Positions 24,447-33,803 of a stretch of DNA of 64,000 nt are shown one piece after another. The notes beneath the pieces were generated by a model. It was given only the letters and a program-made list of their open reading frames with translations. It was not told the DNA's origin and searched no databases. This stretch comes from GCA-002282575 sp964493995. Its GTDB lineage: Bacteria > Pseudomonadota > Gammaproteobacteria > Thiomicrospirales > Thiomicrospiraceae. The stretch spans positions 1 through 64,000 of the forward strand of contig CAZBQD010000001.1 of the NCBI GenBank assembly GCA_964493995.1, read 5' to 3'. How positions within the stretch are numbered: the stretch's first letter is position 1; every line of letters begins with the position of its first letter. The position numbers and the translations under genes are program-made.

Positions 24447-25472
24447 TTACCACTCCAATGGAATTTCACGATCTCGATAGGCAGGGTGTTTGGTAAAGTT
24501 CATCATCTGAACCGCTTTTTTACCTTCAAAGTCCCCTAGCCTGCCATGACCAATCACAATACTTTCTGCTTTCACCGGAACCAAACTGGGCATTTCAATG
24601 GGAATCACATCACCGACCTGCATCGCCAACATATCCTCTACCGTCATCATCACCTGAGCCAGCTCTGCGGTTAAGGTAACGGGAATGTCTTTCGCCTCAT
24701 CGCGCAGGGTTTTATTCCATTTTTTATCGCCCTCTCCTTGCAGTGAGCGCATACCTTCTTCTAACACATCGCGAATGGGTTCTAACATCGAATAAGGCAT
24801 GACTATGTCAATACGCCCTTCTTGATTTTCAAAACGCACATAGACAGGCGAAATAACCACCATTTCAATCGGGTCAACAATAGAAGCAAACTTAGGATTC
24901 ATTTCACTGTGTAGCACTTCGATATCAATGGGAATAACCGGTTCCCAAGAAGCGGTAAGACAACGAATACATTCAGAAACCAGGTTGCGAATTAACCCCA
25001 TTTCAACCGTGGTGTATTCGCGCCCTTCAATTTTGAAGTGAATTTGCCCATTACCGCCATAGTAAAGTTCAATGACACTAAATATGAGTTTGGAATCGAT
25101 GGTAATGAGCGCTACCCCGCCCAAGGCGTCAATTTTAATGATATTAAGGCTGGTGGGAAAAAACAGGTTGCGCAGGTATTCATTCATCTTGATGATTTTA
25201 ACTTCACCAGCAACCACTTCAATACTCGACTGGACCATATCGACAATGGTGCGTTGAAAGCAACGAGAAAAGCGCTCGGTGATGACATCTAACGCTGGAA
25301 AACGACCACGCACAATCCGTTCTTGATTGGTAAAATCGAACGCCGTGATACCACCATTGGCACCGGAAGTATCATTTTCCGTTTCAATTTCACCACCACC
25401 CATGCCCTTTAACAGAGCGTCGATTTCATCCTGATCGAGAATGTCCTCTTTGGGTCCCATGACGCCTAGCAT
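24447..25472 (-). CDS. fliM: flagellar motor switch protein FliM
   Basis: 341 residues. The N-terminal CheY-P-binding peptide is visible as ILDQDEIDALLKGM (about 11-24), followed by the middle CheC-like domain (with GRFPALDVITERF near 57 and FKIEGREYTTVEM) and the C-terminal SpoA domain. It starts after GGGAAG at 10 bases; a second ATG four codons later is possible. Confidence 0.96.
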   Translation of the reverse strand: MLGVMGPKEDILDQDEIDALLKGMGGGEIETENDTSGANGGITAFDFTNQERIVRGRFPALDVITERFSRCFQRTIVDMVQSSIEVVAGEVKIIKMNEYLRNLFFPTSLNIIKIDALGGVALITIDSKLIFSVIELYYGGNGQIHFKIEGREYTTVEMGLIRNLVSECIRCLTASWEPVIPIDIEVLHSEMNPKFASIVDPIEMVVISPVYVRFENQEGRIDIVMPYSMLEPIRDVLEEGMRSLQGEGDKKWNKTLRDEAKDIPVTLTAELAQVMMTVEDMLAMQVGDVIPIEMPSLVPVKAESIVIGHGRLGDFEGKKAVQMMNFTKHPAYRDREIPLEW

Positions 25473-25496
25473 AGTCGTTAACTTCCCAAGTCAGGG

Positions 25497-26081
25497 TTAT
25501 TGCATGACAAAGCGTTCAATCAACACTTTATCCAGCAAGTCTGGGTAGACTTTTTCTTCTTCCAAGGCGGCGCGTGTGATTTTCAGTATTTCTTCTGCCA
25601 GCAACTCTTGCGCATCATCAGCGCTCATTTCCGTGTAGGTTTTTTTGCGTAGCGCGGCAGAAATGTTGTTGACCAAAATCGGTTTCATATTGGTCAGTTC
25701 TGTCACCACTTCGGGGTAAGCGGTTTTCATTTTAACTTTAACCGCAAGATGCTTGGCCTTTCCTTCACCCTTGAAACCCACTACCATTTGTTCTAAGTCA
25801 AAGTACTGGGCAGGTGCGCCAGGTGCCGGAGAAGGAAATTGCTTAAAGCTAGGCGAATAGGCCTTAGCCTTGTCTTCTGGCTTGTAGGCTTCTGCTGCTG
25901 GCGCTTCGGCATGATCAGCAGGCTTATCGCCATGACTTTGGTTCATCATCATGAAGGCTAAAAAACCGACCGCGGCAATTAACACCACCACCAGTACAAT
26001 CAACACGATCATTAAGCCATTACCGCCTTTTTTTGGCGCGTCTTCGCTCACTTCTTCAACGGCTGCTGGTTTTGCCGACAT
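25497..26081 (-). CDS. fliL: flagellar basal-body-associated protein FliL
   Basis: 194 residues. A single transmembrane helix (about 20-45, GGNGLMIVLIVLVVVLIAAV region) is followed by a His/Ala/Pro periplasmic linker and the FliL domain (YFDLEQMVVGFKGEGKAKHL to the C-terminus). It rings the stator units. It lies 11 bases past motB and heads fliL-M-N-O-P-Q-R-flhB. Confidence 0.94.
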   Translation of the reverse strand: MSAKPAAVEEVSEDAPKKGGNGLMIVLIVLVVVLIAAVGFLAFMMMNQSHGDKPADHAEAPAAEAYKPEDKAKAYSPSFKQFPSPAPGAPAQYFDLEQMVVGFKGEGKAKHLAVKVKMKTAYPEVVTELTNMKPILVNNISAALRKKTYTEMSADDAQELLAEEILKITRAALEEEKVYPDLLDKVLIERFVMQ

Positions 26082-26092
26082 ATTTTAACTCC

Positions 26093-26989
26093 CTATTTTT
26101 GGTTATTTTGTTTCATATCGTTGGCGAGTTCATTCATACTGGCCGGTGTTTTGGCATCAGACAAACTCTGTAAGTTTCGTTCCGCCTCTTTCGTTAGTAC
26201 AATAATACTAATACGACGATTACGTGGATTATAGGGGTTTTCTTTATCATAGGGAATAGTGTCGGACAAACCAACCACCTGAGCAACCTTATTGGCATTG
26301 ACACCGCCATTGATTAACTCGCGTCGAGCGGCATTGGCACGGTCAGCCGAAAGCTCCCAGTTGGTGTAATCATCGACCCCTTTGTACTTCAACGAATCGG
26401 TATGACCGGCAATACTGATTTTACTATCCGACTCCTTGAGAATCGATCCCATTTCTTTCAAAATGGTGGCAGCATAGTCTTTGGGAATGTCCACACCTGC
26501 ATCAAACATAGGACGTTTTCTGTCGTCCAGCACTTGTACGCGTAAGCCACTGGGCGTGACGTCGATTTGGAGTTGTTCTTTGAATTTGGATAACTCAGCG
26601 TTAGAGTCGATTTTTTCCTCTAGTTTACTTTTCAGGTCTTCGAGTTTTTTCTGCTCTTTTTCTCTATCTTCAGGAGAATCGCCTTCCACCGATTTCGGCG
26701 CGTCCATCATACCGCCCATGTCAATAAGCGAATTGGTTTGTCCCGCTTTATCTTTAGAGGGAATGAGAATATCAGCGCTGGCTTCAATCACCGAAGGGTC
26801 ACGAAAAAACGCAGCAATTTCTTTTTTCTCTTCGTCATTGGTGCCGCCCAGTACCCACAGCATGAGGAAGAATGCCATAGCAGCGGTCATCAAATCGGCA
26901 AAGGCAATTTTCCAGGCACCACCATGCGCACCATGTGGACACTTTTTGATGCGTTTGATGATAATGGATTGTTCGCCGCCTTCAGCCAT
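26093..26989 (-). CDS. motB: flagellar stator protein MotB
   Basis: 298 residues. The transmembrane segment (about 27-48) includes FADLMTAAMAFFLMLWVLGG with the proton-binding Asp, indicating a proton-driven stator rather than the PomB type. A plug/linker precedes the OmpA-like peptidoglycan-binding domain (IAGHTDSLKYKGVDDYTNWE near 190 in pieces and NPYNPRNRRISIIV near 250). It follows motA by 82 bases. Confidence 0.95.
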   Translation of the reverse strand: MAEGGEQSIIIKRIKKCPHGAHGGAWKIAFADLMTAAMAFFLMLWVLGGTNDEEKKEIAAFFRDPSVIEASADILIPSKDKAGQTNSLIDMGGMMDAPKSVEGDSPEDREKEQKKLEDLKSKLEEKIDSNAELSKFKEQLQIDVTPSGLRVQVLDDRKRPMFDAGVDIPKDYAATILKEMGSILKESDSKISIAGHTDSLKYKGVDDYTNWELSADRANAARRELINGGVNANKVAQVVGLSDTIPYDKENPYNPRNRRISIIVLTKEAERNLQSLSDAKTPASMNELANDMKQNNQK

Positions 26990-27071
26990 ATTTCCTACTT
27001 TTCAACCCTAATCGGTTGGTGTTTACCCAGAATAACTCAACTTAAGCATAATCTATGCCGTTTATGGGCTG

Positions 27072-27923
27072 TTATTTAACAGATTGCAGATACTCGTCGA
27101 GTTCTTTAAATGAAGGGCGCCACTCAGAGGGAATGGATTTGCGCCCAAATTCAACCGCTACCGGCGGTGCGTAACCATTGAGGTTAGCTAAAATGCAGGT
27201 TTTAATGGTGACATAATAAGCCGCTTCTTGCTCTAATTTGGCATTCATCGCTCCGGAAATGGGGTTAACGAAGCCGTAGGCTGCCAAAATCCCTAAGAAG
27301 GTTCCGACCAAAGCCACTGACATGTGGTGGGCAATTTCAAGCGGGCCGGCATCTAAGTAGGACATAGTCACAATAATCCCCAGTACTGCCGCCACAATAC
27401 CCATTGCCGGTAAGGCCTGACCGGCTTCGGCAATAGCCGCAGCCGGCACGTGACCTTCATGGTGATGAGCATCCATTTCGACGTTCATCAAGTCTTCAAT
27501 TTGGTAAGGGTTAGTGGCACCTGAAATCATCATACGCAAATAATCAGCGATAAAATCGCTTACATGATGATCTGAGATCACTTTGGGAAACTCATTAAAT
27601 AAAGCTGAAGCATGGGGATCTTCCACATCCGCTTCAATCGACATCAGGCCTTCACGACGGGCTTTATTAAAAATCTTGAACATTAATCCCAGCAGCTGCT
27701 GAAAGGCTTCTTTGTCAAAGGGCGAAGGCTTGATAATGCCTACTGCTCCCGAAAGCCCCTTTTTAATGGCCCACCCCGGTGTCCCAATGACCCAAGCACC
27801 AATGGTTGCCCCCATAATAATCAGCACTTCCAACGGCTGAATGAGGATGCCGATACTGCCGTGAGGTAAATAGCCCCCCAACAGACAGCCAACAACAATA
27901 ACAGTACCAATAATTGCTTTCAT
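27072..27923 (-). CDS. motA: flagellar stator protein MotA
   Basis: 283 residues, E. coli-type MotA. Four transmembrane helices lie at about 1-20, 27-47, 165-190 and 200-220. The charged cytoplasmic residues that touch FliG are in NKARREGLMSIEADVED (about 87-103), and the functional Pro lies in ALPAMGIVAAVLGIIVT. MotAB sits inside the fli cluster between an MCP gene and fliL, which is not the enteric arrangement. Confidence 0.95.
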   Translation of the reverse strand: MKAIIGTVIVVGCLLGGYLPHGSIGILIQPLEVLIIMGATIGAWVIGTPGWAIKKGLSGAVGIIKPSPFDKEAFQQLLGLMFKIFNKARREGLMSIEADVEDPHASALFNEFPKVISDHHVSDFIADYLRMMISGATNPYQIEDLMNVEMDAHHHEGHVPAAAIAEAGQALPAMGIVAAVLGIIVTMSYLDAGPLEIAHHMSVALVGTFLGILAAYGFVNPISGAMNAKLEQEAAYYVTIKTCILANLNGYAPPVAVEFGRKSIPSEWRPSFKELDEYLQSVK

Positions 27924-27972
27924 ATTAATGTTTCTCTAGGTACAAAGGTTAGATTAATGCGGCATGACCCAA

Positions 27973-28977
27973 TCAAGCGCGATCCAATAATCGCTCTTGT
28001 TGGCGCACATAATCGGCTAAATTTTCTTGCGACGCATTCAACGAATCTAAACTCGACGTGATGCTCGTTAACATCTCAGTTGCTTCGCTAGCCTCTTGTT
28101 GTGTTGAACCAACACGTTCACGACTGTTATTCATAACCTTAACGGCTGCACGAGCTTGTTGTTGCAACTCTTCGATAATAGACTGAATTTCTTTGGTCGC
28201 TTGCTGGGTTTTTTGTGCCAGAATGCGAACCTCATCCGCAACCACCGCAAAACCACGTCCATGCTCGCCGGCACGCGCCGCTTCAATGGCCGCATTCAAC
28301 GCCAGCAGGTTAGTTTGTTCGGCAATATCGCGAATCAGCACCAATACCGTACCAATATTTTCACTGTCTTTTTCTAATTGTCGAATCACGCTGGCGGCAT
28401 GACTCACTTCATCACTGAGCGTGTTGATGCCTGAAACCACATTCGCCAACAAACGCGTGGTTTGAGAGGACTGACCACCCAGCTGACCTACTTGAGATTT
28501 CAACATGGCAGCCGACTCTTGAATCCCTTCGAGCGATTGTTTCGCTTGTGCGAACAGCTCCGAACTCACACTACCTGAACTCATCGCAGCTTGAGACATG
28601 GCCATCTGTTGCAGATTCATGACCTCTTCCTGAGCTTGTTCCGCCTTCATTTTTTCCGTTTGTAACTGGTAACTGATGGCATCTAGCAAGCTATTCAGCT
28701 TTTCCACCAACAGGCTATCTTCATTCTGCGTTGAGTGTAAATGCACCAGCTGATGGGGTGACAACTGATCAATTTGCTCTATTAATCCATTTACCCAGGC
28801 TGCATTGGAGGCAGTTTGAGCGTGATGACCCTGTTTTTTAACCAGTAACAAAATGATTAAAATCAGAATAATAGCGCCTATAATAGAAGAGATCATCCAA
28901 ACCGGACTGTCTGCCGCTAAAGCGATACCGGGAAAAAGCGCCAGCAAGGCGAGTGAGAGCAATTTTTTGTGATTCAT
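27973..28977 (-). CDS. sensor-less methyl-accepting chemotaxis protein next to motAB
   Basis: 334 residues. An N-terminal signal-like hydrophobic stretch (about 5-22) and one transmembrane helix (about 27-46) are separated by only a few residues, so no periplasmic sensor domain exists. A coiled region with GQSSQTTRL leads to the signalling hairpin AEQTNLLALNAAIEAARAGE (about 219-238). No HAMP domain is evident. It lies between fliK and motA in the same direction. It may detect motor or membrane state, but that is inference. Confidence 0.88.
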   Translation of the reverse strand: MNHKKLLSLALLALFPGIALAADSPVWMISSIIGAIILILIILLLVKKQGHHAQTASNAAWVNGLIEQIDQLSPHQLVHLHSTQNEDSLLVEKLNSLLDAISYQLQTEKMKAEQAQEEVMNLQQMAMSQAAMSSGSVSSELFAQAKQSLEGIQESAAMLKSQVGQLGGQSSQTTRLLANVVSGINTLSDEVSHAASVIRQLEKDSENIGTVLVLIRDIAEQTNLLALNAAIEAARAGEHGRGFAVVADEVRILAQKTQQATKEIQSIIEELQQQARAAVKVMNNSRERVGSTQQEASEATEMLTSITSSLDSLNASQENLADYVRQQERLLDRA

Positions 28978-29028
28978 TGTGATAATCCTACAACTTAACC
29001 GATATTACAAATAATAACATAAATAACA

Positions 29029-31047
29029 TTAAACAAACTGATCGACAAGGTTATCTGAAGCGGAAGAGCGACTCATCGTGGTAAGGGTTGTAGCGGCATC
29101 TTCACTGAAGTCTGAAGCCCAATTCGCTGAACTTTGTCTGTCATTTTGACCATTTTGAGACGAATCCTGTCCCGAATCGACCGTGGCCGAAGCCAAATCG
29201 ATTCCCTCTTGCGACAACAACTCTTTTAAGCGTGGCAGAGCATTTTCAAGCATGTCGCGCGTTAAACCATGTTGTGCCGAAAGGGTAACATGAGCTTTGT
29301 GCTGATCGTCTAACATCAACTTAATTTTCATTGGTCCTAAATCGAGTGGATCAAGTCTAACCTCTAAGGTATTCATCGACTGATTGACCATCACTTGCAC
29401 TCGTTGCGCAACATTCTGCGTCCATTGCGGTTGACGCAAATTCAAGGGGGCCGCTAATACGCTAGCCGCACTCGAAGAACTTAAGGGAGTCGTTGTGGTC
29501 AAGGAAAACTCATCAGCGTTGCCATCGGTTTCCACTAACGCAGCTTCTTCAGCTGACCTGGGCAACGCTGAGTCTTGTTGTTTAGATTCGGACTGTTGAT
29601 CGGAAGAAGACGAAGCCTGTTGCGCTGATGTTGCCAGCATGTTGTTCATGGTCAGAGCCTGCGCATCCATTTTTAAGGCTGACGTTGACGAATCCACTGA
29701 AGTCGATGCGACCTGCACCGCAACTGTGGGTGTAGCAGTTACCACCGGTGTTGTGGCAAACATAACCGCTTTGTTATCCCCTAACAAGAGCATTGCATCG
29801 GTCACATGTCCATCATCAGCCGTCATCGCCACGGCCGCTGGATTCACGGCTGGATTCACCACCGGATTCGCTACTGGGTTCGCTACTGGATTGGCTACTG
29901 GATTCGCTACTGGATTCGCTACTGGATTCGCTACTGGATTCGCTACTGGATTTGTTACCGTAGCAACCAAAGTAGCCGCATTGTTTGAGGAAGAGGACAA
30001 GGCATTGGTCACAGTGGCCGACGCCATCACATCAACCGATGCCGATGACGGCACACTGGCAACGATAGCCACCTGAGCTACTTCAGCTGTGTTTGTTAAT
30101 GGCGTGATTACGCTAGACGGTTGAGGGGTTGCTTGTAAACCGGCAGTCGTTGCTTGAGCCAGATTAACAGCAGGCGTCGGTGCGGTTAGTGGGGCTTGAA
30201 TCTTATTGAAACTATTAACTGTATCAACCCCATCCGCCAATGCTTGCACGCGCGAGGTCGGGTCGGATGTATTGCTCTGATTCTGAGTAGCTGTTGCCAC
30301 ATTTAACAGCGACTGAGCTGGCAATACTGGGTTTAACGCACTTGATGTTAACAGAGCGTCAGTGTTCTCAGAAGACATGTTTTGACCCTGAACTTCAGGT
30401 AAATTAAATACAGCATTAGTCTTAGACGACAAGGTTGGAGCTAAGGCAGCAGCAAGAGGCTTCTCAGGTTGTGCTTGAGTGGGCGTGATCGCTTCGTTGA
30501 CTGCACTTGGCATCATGGATGGTGACTCTAGCGAGCCTTTTGCAGGCTGACTAACAGCATAGCCCTGACTATGAGTTTCAATGACTTCGGACGAAAGCTG
30601 TTCCGGTGAGCTGGGTAAGGCGGTGGCGACAATTGTGGGCGGAACGGCAAGTGAAGCAGATGCAAGCACTCCCTCTGTGACGTCATCAGAAGGTGATGAC
30701 GCATCCAATAATGTCTTATCAGTGGCACCAGAACTGGCTTGTTGATTCAATAAGCTTGCTGACGATGGCGTCCCTTGCAAGGCTAATTGCGCCCCCTGCT
30801 CCAAGGTTGATAACAATCCTTCGGGCGTCGCCACTGCCTGATTGGAGGCTGGTAACGCACTAGCCTGCTGGTTAGCTAAGGTTAAAGCGGGTGCGGATAA
30901 GGAAGCTAGGTTGGGTAGTTGATTAAAATCACCCAACATCTGACCAAACTCGGCAAGCTCTGCCGATGTCGGCTCCATAAGCGGAAACAACACCCCTGCA
31001 CTGGCGGCAGTGGCACTGGCTAATGGGGTAACACTGGCTGAAATCAT
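29029..31047 (-). CDS. fliK: flagellar hook-length control protein FliK with NPVA tandem repeat
   Basis: 672 residues, longer than enteric FliK (about 405). The N-terminal ~560 residues are Ala/Thr/Ser/Val-rich with no stable fold and contain an NPVA tandem repeat at about 366-405. The C-terminal Flg_hook domain (about 560-640, with MNTLEVRLDPLDLGPMKIKL in pieces) interacts with FlhB to end hook growth. It is a secreted ruler, so length matters to function. A strong sigma-54-type promoter lies 39-55 bases upstream. Confidence 0.93.
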   Translation of the reverse strand: MISASVTPLASATAASAGVLFPLMEPTSAELAEFGQMLGDFNQLPNLASLSAPALTLANQQASALPASNQAVATPEGLLSTLEQGAQLALQGTPSSASLLNQQASSGATDKTLLDASSPSDDVTEGVLASASLAVPPTIVATALPSSPEQLSSEVIETHSQGYAVSQPAKGSLESPSMMPSAVNEAITPTQAQPEKPLAAALAPTLSSKTNAVFNLPEVQGQNMSSENTDALLTSSALNPVLPAQSLLNVATATQNQSNTSDPTSRVQALADGVDTVNSFNKIQAPLTAPTPAVNLAQATTAGLQATPQPSSVITPLTNTAEVAQVAIVASVPSSASVDVMASATVTNALSSSSNNAATLVATVTNPVANPVANPVANPVANPVANPVANPVANPVVNPAVNPAAVAMTADDGHVTDAMLLLGDNKAVMFATTPVVTATPTVAVQVASTSVDSSTSALKMDAQALTMNNMLATSAQQASSSSDQQSESKQQDSALPRSAEEAALVETDGNADEFSLTTTTPLSSSSAASVLAAPLNLRQPQWTQNVAQRVQVMVNQSMNTLEVRLDPLDLGPMKIKLMLDDQHKAHVTLSAQHGLTRDMLENALPRLKELLSQEGIDLASATVDSGQDSSQNGQNDRQSSANWASDFSEDAATTLTTMSRSSASDNLVDQFV
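29833..29952. repeat. 12-bp tandem repeat in fliK
   Basis: Ten contiguous 12-base units occur in register. Seven encode NPVA and the three at the left end encode the drifted forms NPVV, NPAV and NPAA. Units with CGCTACTGGATT are identical or one change apart. Since 12 bases is four codons, copy-number change would lengthen or shorten FliK without a frameshift. Confidence 0.95.
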
Positions 31048-31085
31048 GATGAGCCTCGAGCGAAATAAAGTAGTTGTCAGTGCTT

Positions 31086-31102
31086 AAGCAAAGAATACGC
31101 CA
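31086..31102 (-). promoter_or_regulatory. sigma-54 promoter upstream of fliK
   Basis: On the minus strand TGGCGTATTCTTTGCTT matches TGGCAC-N5-TTGCT closely, with GG (31101-31100) and GC (31089-31088) separated by exactly ten bases. It is placed about 40 bases before the fliK ATG and would make fliK and genes after it dependent on RpoN with FleQ or FleR. Confidence 0.78.
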
Positions 31103-31185
31103 AAAACTCATCTCATCATTGAAAACCATCGCTCTCAGCACCATCGAAAAGACAACCCAACACCCTAAATCAAGTACTCATGGCG

Positions 31186-31620
31186 TTATTCACGGCGACT
31201 GGCAGCAAATTTAACTTGATTCAGAGCATCAGAAGCTTGTTGTTCGCGTTTATCCGCCTGTTGTTGCTTGACCTTATTGCGCTCTTCAATCAGTTTTTCA
31301 ATCGCTTTGGCTTGCCGATAGGCTTCTACCCAGACATTTTTGGCATCTACAACCTGATGCTCTGCCTGTGCAATTTTATCATATTGCCCCATTACCGCCG
31401 TTTGCACTTGGCTTAGGTAAGCCACCAGCAGTTGTCGCTGTTGAATGCCAATCACCCCTTCCGAAGCCAGTTGCTTTTGGTAATCCAAAGCATAGTCTTC
31501 TAATGCCTTAGCCTGCTGCTTTAAGGTTTGTAACTGCTGTTCGACTTGTTGCAAGCGTTGACTGGCCTGTTCGACCGTTTTTTGACGCAACTGCAAGACC
31601 AAATCCAGTTGTTCTGCCAT
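31186..31620 (-). CDS. fliJ: flagellar export chaperone/stalk protein FliJ
   Basis: 144 residues, almost wholly coiled-coil (Q/E/A/K-rich from about 8 to 130), the pattern of FliJ, which inserts into the FliI hexamer and FlhA. Position directly after fliI (15 bases) in fliE-F-G-H-I-J-K order supports the call. Confidence 0.92.
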   Translation of the reverse strand: MAEQLDLVLQLRQKTVEQASQRLQQVEQQLQTLKQQAKALEDYALDYQKQLASEGVIGIQQRQLLVAYLSQVQTAVMGQYDKIAQAEHQVVDAKNVWVEAYRQAKAIEKLIEERNKVKQQQADKREQQASDALNQVKFAASRRE

Positions 31621-31635
31621 AGAAGTCCGTTAGCA

Positions 31636-32985
31636 TTAACGCTTAAACACTTGAATCATATCCATTAAGCTCTGCTCCATGGCGACTGATTCATGCGGTT
31701 TTTGCGATAAAAACTGATGCAAGGCAGGCTGTAATTGAATCGCTTCATCAATTTGCGGATTGGTGCCTCGCGTGTAAGCACCCACATTAATCAGGTCTTG
31801 GTTTTGTTGATACAAGGCCATCAGACGTTTGATGCGTATCGCCAAATCCATCTGTTCATTCGACACCACATCTTTCATCACCCGGCTGATAGAAGCCTCA
31901 ATATCAATCGCCGGATAACGACCCGATTCGGCAATACGTCGCGATAACACAAAGTGACCATCTAACACCCCCCGCGCCGAATCGGCAACGGGATCGTTCT
32001 GATCATCGCCTTCGGTTAGCACCGTATAAAACGCCGTAATCGAACCTCTGCCCGGCTCGCCATTACCGGCTCGCTCAATTAACTGGGGAATGCGCGCAAA
32101 AACAGAAGGCGGATAGCCTTTGCTGGCGGGAGGTTCGCCCACTGCCAAAGCAATTTCACGCTGTGCTTGCGCATAACGGGTTAAAGAATCCATCAGCAGT
32201 AGCACATTTAAGCCTTGATCACGAAAAAACTCGGCAATCGCTGTGGCTCTGAGCGCACCATGCAAACGTCTTAAGGGTGGGTCATCGGCCGGAGCGGCGA
32301 CCACCACAGAACGAGCCAGCCCTTCTTCCCCTAAAATCTGCCGAATAAATTCATTCACTTCGCGCCCACGCTCGCCCACCAAACCGACCACCACAATATC
32401 GGCTTTGGTGTACTTAGCCATCATACCCAATAAAATAGATTTACCCACGCCCGTGCCGGCAAACAAGCCCAATCGCTGCCCCCGCCCGACAGTGAGTAAC
32501 GAGTTAATGGCACGCACGCCCACATCTAAAGAAAAGGCAATCGGGTCTCGATTCAATGGATTAATACGACGACCATGAAGGGGAATAGAATGCACCATAC
32601 TGGGTAAGGGCTTCGAGTCCAACGGCTGTCCTGCGCCATCGATCACACGACCCAAAAGTTCAAAACCGACTTCAACCTGTGCCTCGTGTTGTAAGGGCGT
32701 GACCCGCGCATTCGGTGCTAAGCCTTGAATTTCAGCCACCGGCATTAAATAGAGCTTATCCCGATGAAAGCCCACCACTTCCGCTTCACTTTGCTGACGC
32801 CCTTGCGTAATACGGCAACGCGAACCCAAGGAAGCGAACAAGCCTTCGGCTTCCAGAGTCAGTCCCACCATGCGTGTTAAACGCCCTGAAATGGGTAAAG
32901 GAAGCTCGTGCGGAAGATGAGACACAATATGTTGCATTTGCTGGTGCCAACGTTGCAAACGTTGTGAGGGATGCGAATGATTCAT
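31636..32985 (-). CDS. fliI: flagellum-specific ATPase FliI
   Basis: 449 residues. F1-beta-like ATPase with Walker A GLFAGTGVGKSILL (about 173-186), VGERGREVNEFI, Walker B VLLLMDSLTRYAQA and GSITAFYTVLTEGDD. It energises unfolding/loading of export substrates. The ATG overlaps the fliH stop (ATGA). Confidence 0.97.
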   Translation of the reverse strand: MNHSHPSQRLQRWHQQMQHIVSHLPHELPLPISGRLTRMVGLTLEAEGLFASLGSRCRITQGRQQSEAEVVGFHRDKLYLMPVAEIQGLAPNARVTPLQHEAQVEVGFELLGRVIDGAGQPLDSKPLPSMVHSIPLHGRRINPLNRDPIAFSLDVGVRAINSLLTVGRGQRLGLFAGTGVGKSILLGMMAKYTKADIVVVGLVGERGREVNEFIRQILGEEGLARSVVVAAPADDPPLRRLHGALRATAIAEFFRDQGLNVLLLMDSLTRYAQAQREIALAVGEPPASKGYPPSVFARIPQLIERAGNGEPGRGSITAFYTVLTEGDDQNDPVADSARGVLDGHFVLSRRIAESGRYPAIDIEASISRVMKDVVSNEQMDLAIRIKRLMALYQQNQDLINVGAYTRGTNPQIDEAIQLQPALHQFLSQKPHESVAMEQSLMDMIQVFKR

Positions 32986-33797
32986 GAATCCGAGTCGGCA
33001 ACTGTGCCAAGATTGGCATTAAATAACTCATTAACAGCCAAGTCGATCACCTTTGTCGTTTGTGTTTGCCAAGAAAAGGATAGCTCGCTATGACCTGAAC
33101 GCAGCACACATTCACCAACCAGCAGTTTGTCATCGGCTTGCACTTCTACACGACCATCACGTGATAACAGCACCTGATCCAGTCGGGCGACATCATCCGG
33201 ATGGACACGAATGTGAAGCGGATAAACGATTTGCGGCAACTGGGCGATAACCTGTTCGACTAGAGCTTGTACCCTTTCTGGTTGTAGGACGAGCGCGTCC
33301 ATCGCTAAGCGCTGCGCTAATTGCCCACTTAACCAAATGATGTCTTGCATTAAGCCGTCTTCGACAGCAGAGAGGGAACGCGTCACACCCGCCAGCAATG
33401 CCTCAGTCTTGTGTTGAGTCTCGTTCAACCAATCTGCTTTGACTTGTTCAAACGCTTGCCGTTCACTCTGCGCCTCGGCTTCCGCTACCGCCCTTGCCTC
33501 AGCATAGCCTTGCTCGTAACCTTTTTCGTAACCCGCTCGCGTGCCTTCAGCAAAGCCCGCTTCACGCGCTGCTTTCAGCTCGGCTTCTTTCATCAGCGCT
33601 AGAGCTTCCGCCACTTCCGCTTTCGCACTAGCCAAAGCCAGATCAAAAGCTCGGCGAGACTCTTGCAGCATAGCTGCCTGTAAATCGGGTGCAGTCCAAG
33701 CCTCGCCCTGACTGGCAAGCTGATTGGCTCTGATTAACGGGGTAATTTTAACCGCTGAAGCCGCCACATTATCGGCACGGAATTGCGCATCAGACAT
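32982..33797 (-). CDS. fliH: flagellar export ATPase regulator FliH
   Basis: 271 residues. A glycine-spaced central helix (GFAEGTRAGYEKGYEQGYAEA, read in pieces around 120-140) shows the GxxxG repeats typical of FliH, followed by the C-terminal FliI-binding domain. It tethers FliI to the C-ring through FliN. Starts 6 bases past fliG. Confidence 0.94.
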   Translation of the reverse strand: MSDAQFRADNVAASAVKITPLIRANQLASQGEAWTAPDLQAAMLQESRRAFDLALASAKAEVAEALALMKEAELKAAREAGFAEGTRAGYEKGYEQGYAEARAVAEAEAQSERQAFEQVKADWLNETQHKTEALLAGVTRSLSAVEDGLMQDIIWLSGQLAQRLAMDALVLQPERVQALVEQVIAQLPQIVYPLHIRVHPDDVARLDQVLLSRDGRVEVQADDKLLVGECVLRSGHSELSFSWQTQTTKVIDLAVNELFNANLGTVADSDS

Positions 33798-33803
33798 GAT
33801 GTA

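Noticed and set aside
29833..29952. 12-base tandem repeats as a CRISPR array
   Set aside because: Repeats are directly adjacent, without spacers, and lie in frame within fliK.
29639..30076. 145-residue ORF on the plus strand opposite fliK
   Set aside because: It is an antisense shadow of the 12-base repeat region of fliK (AGFATGF-type repeats) with no ribosome-binding site.
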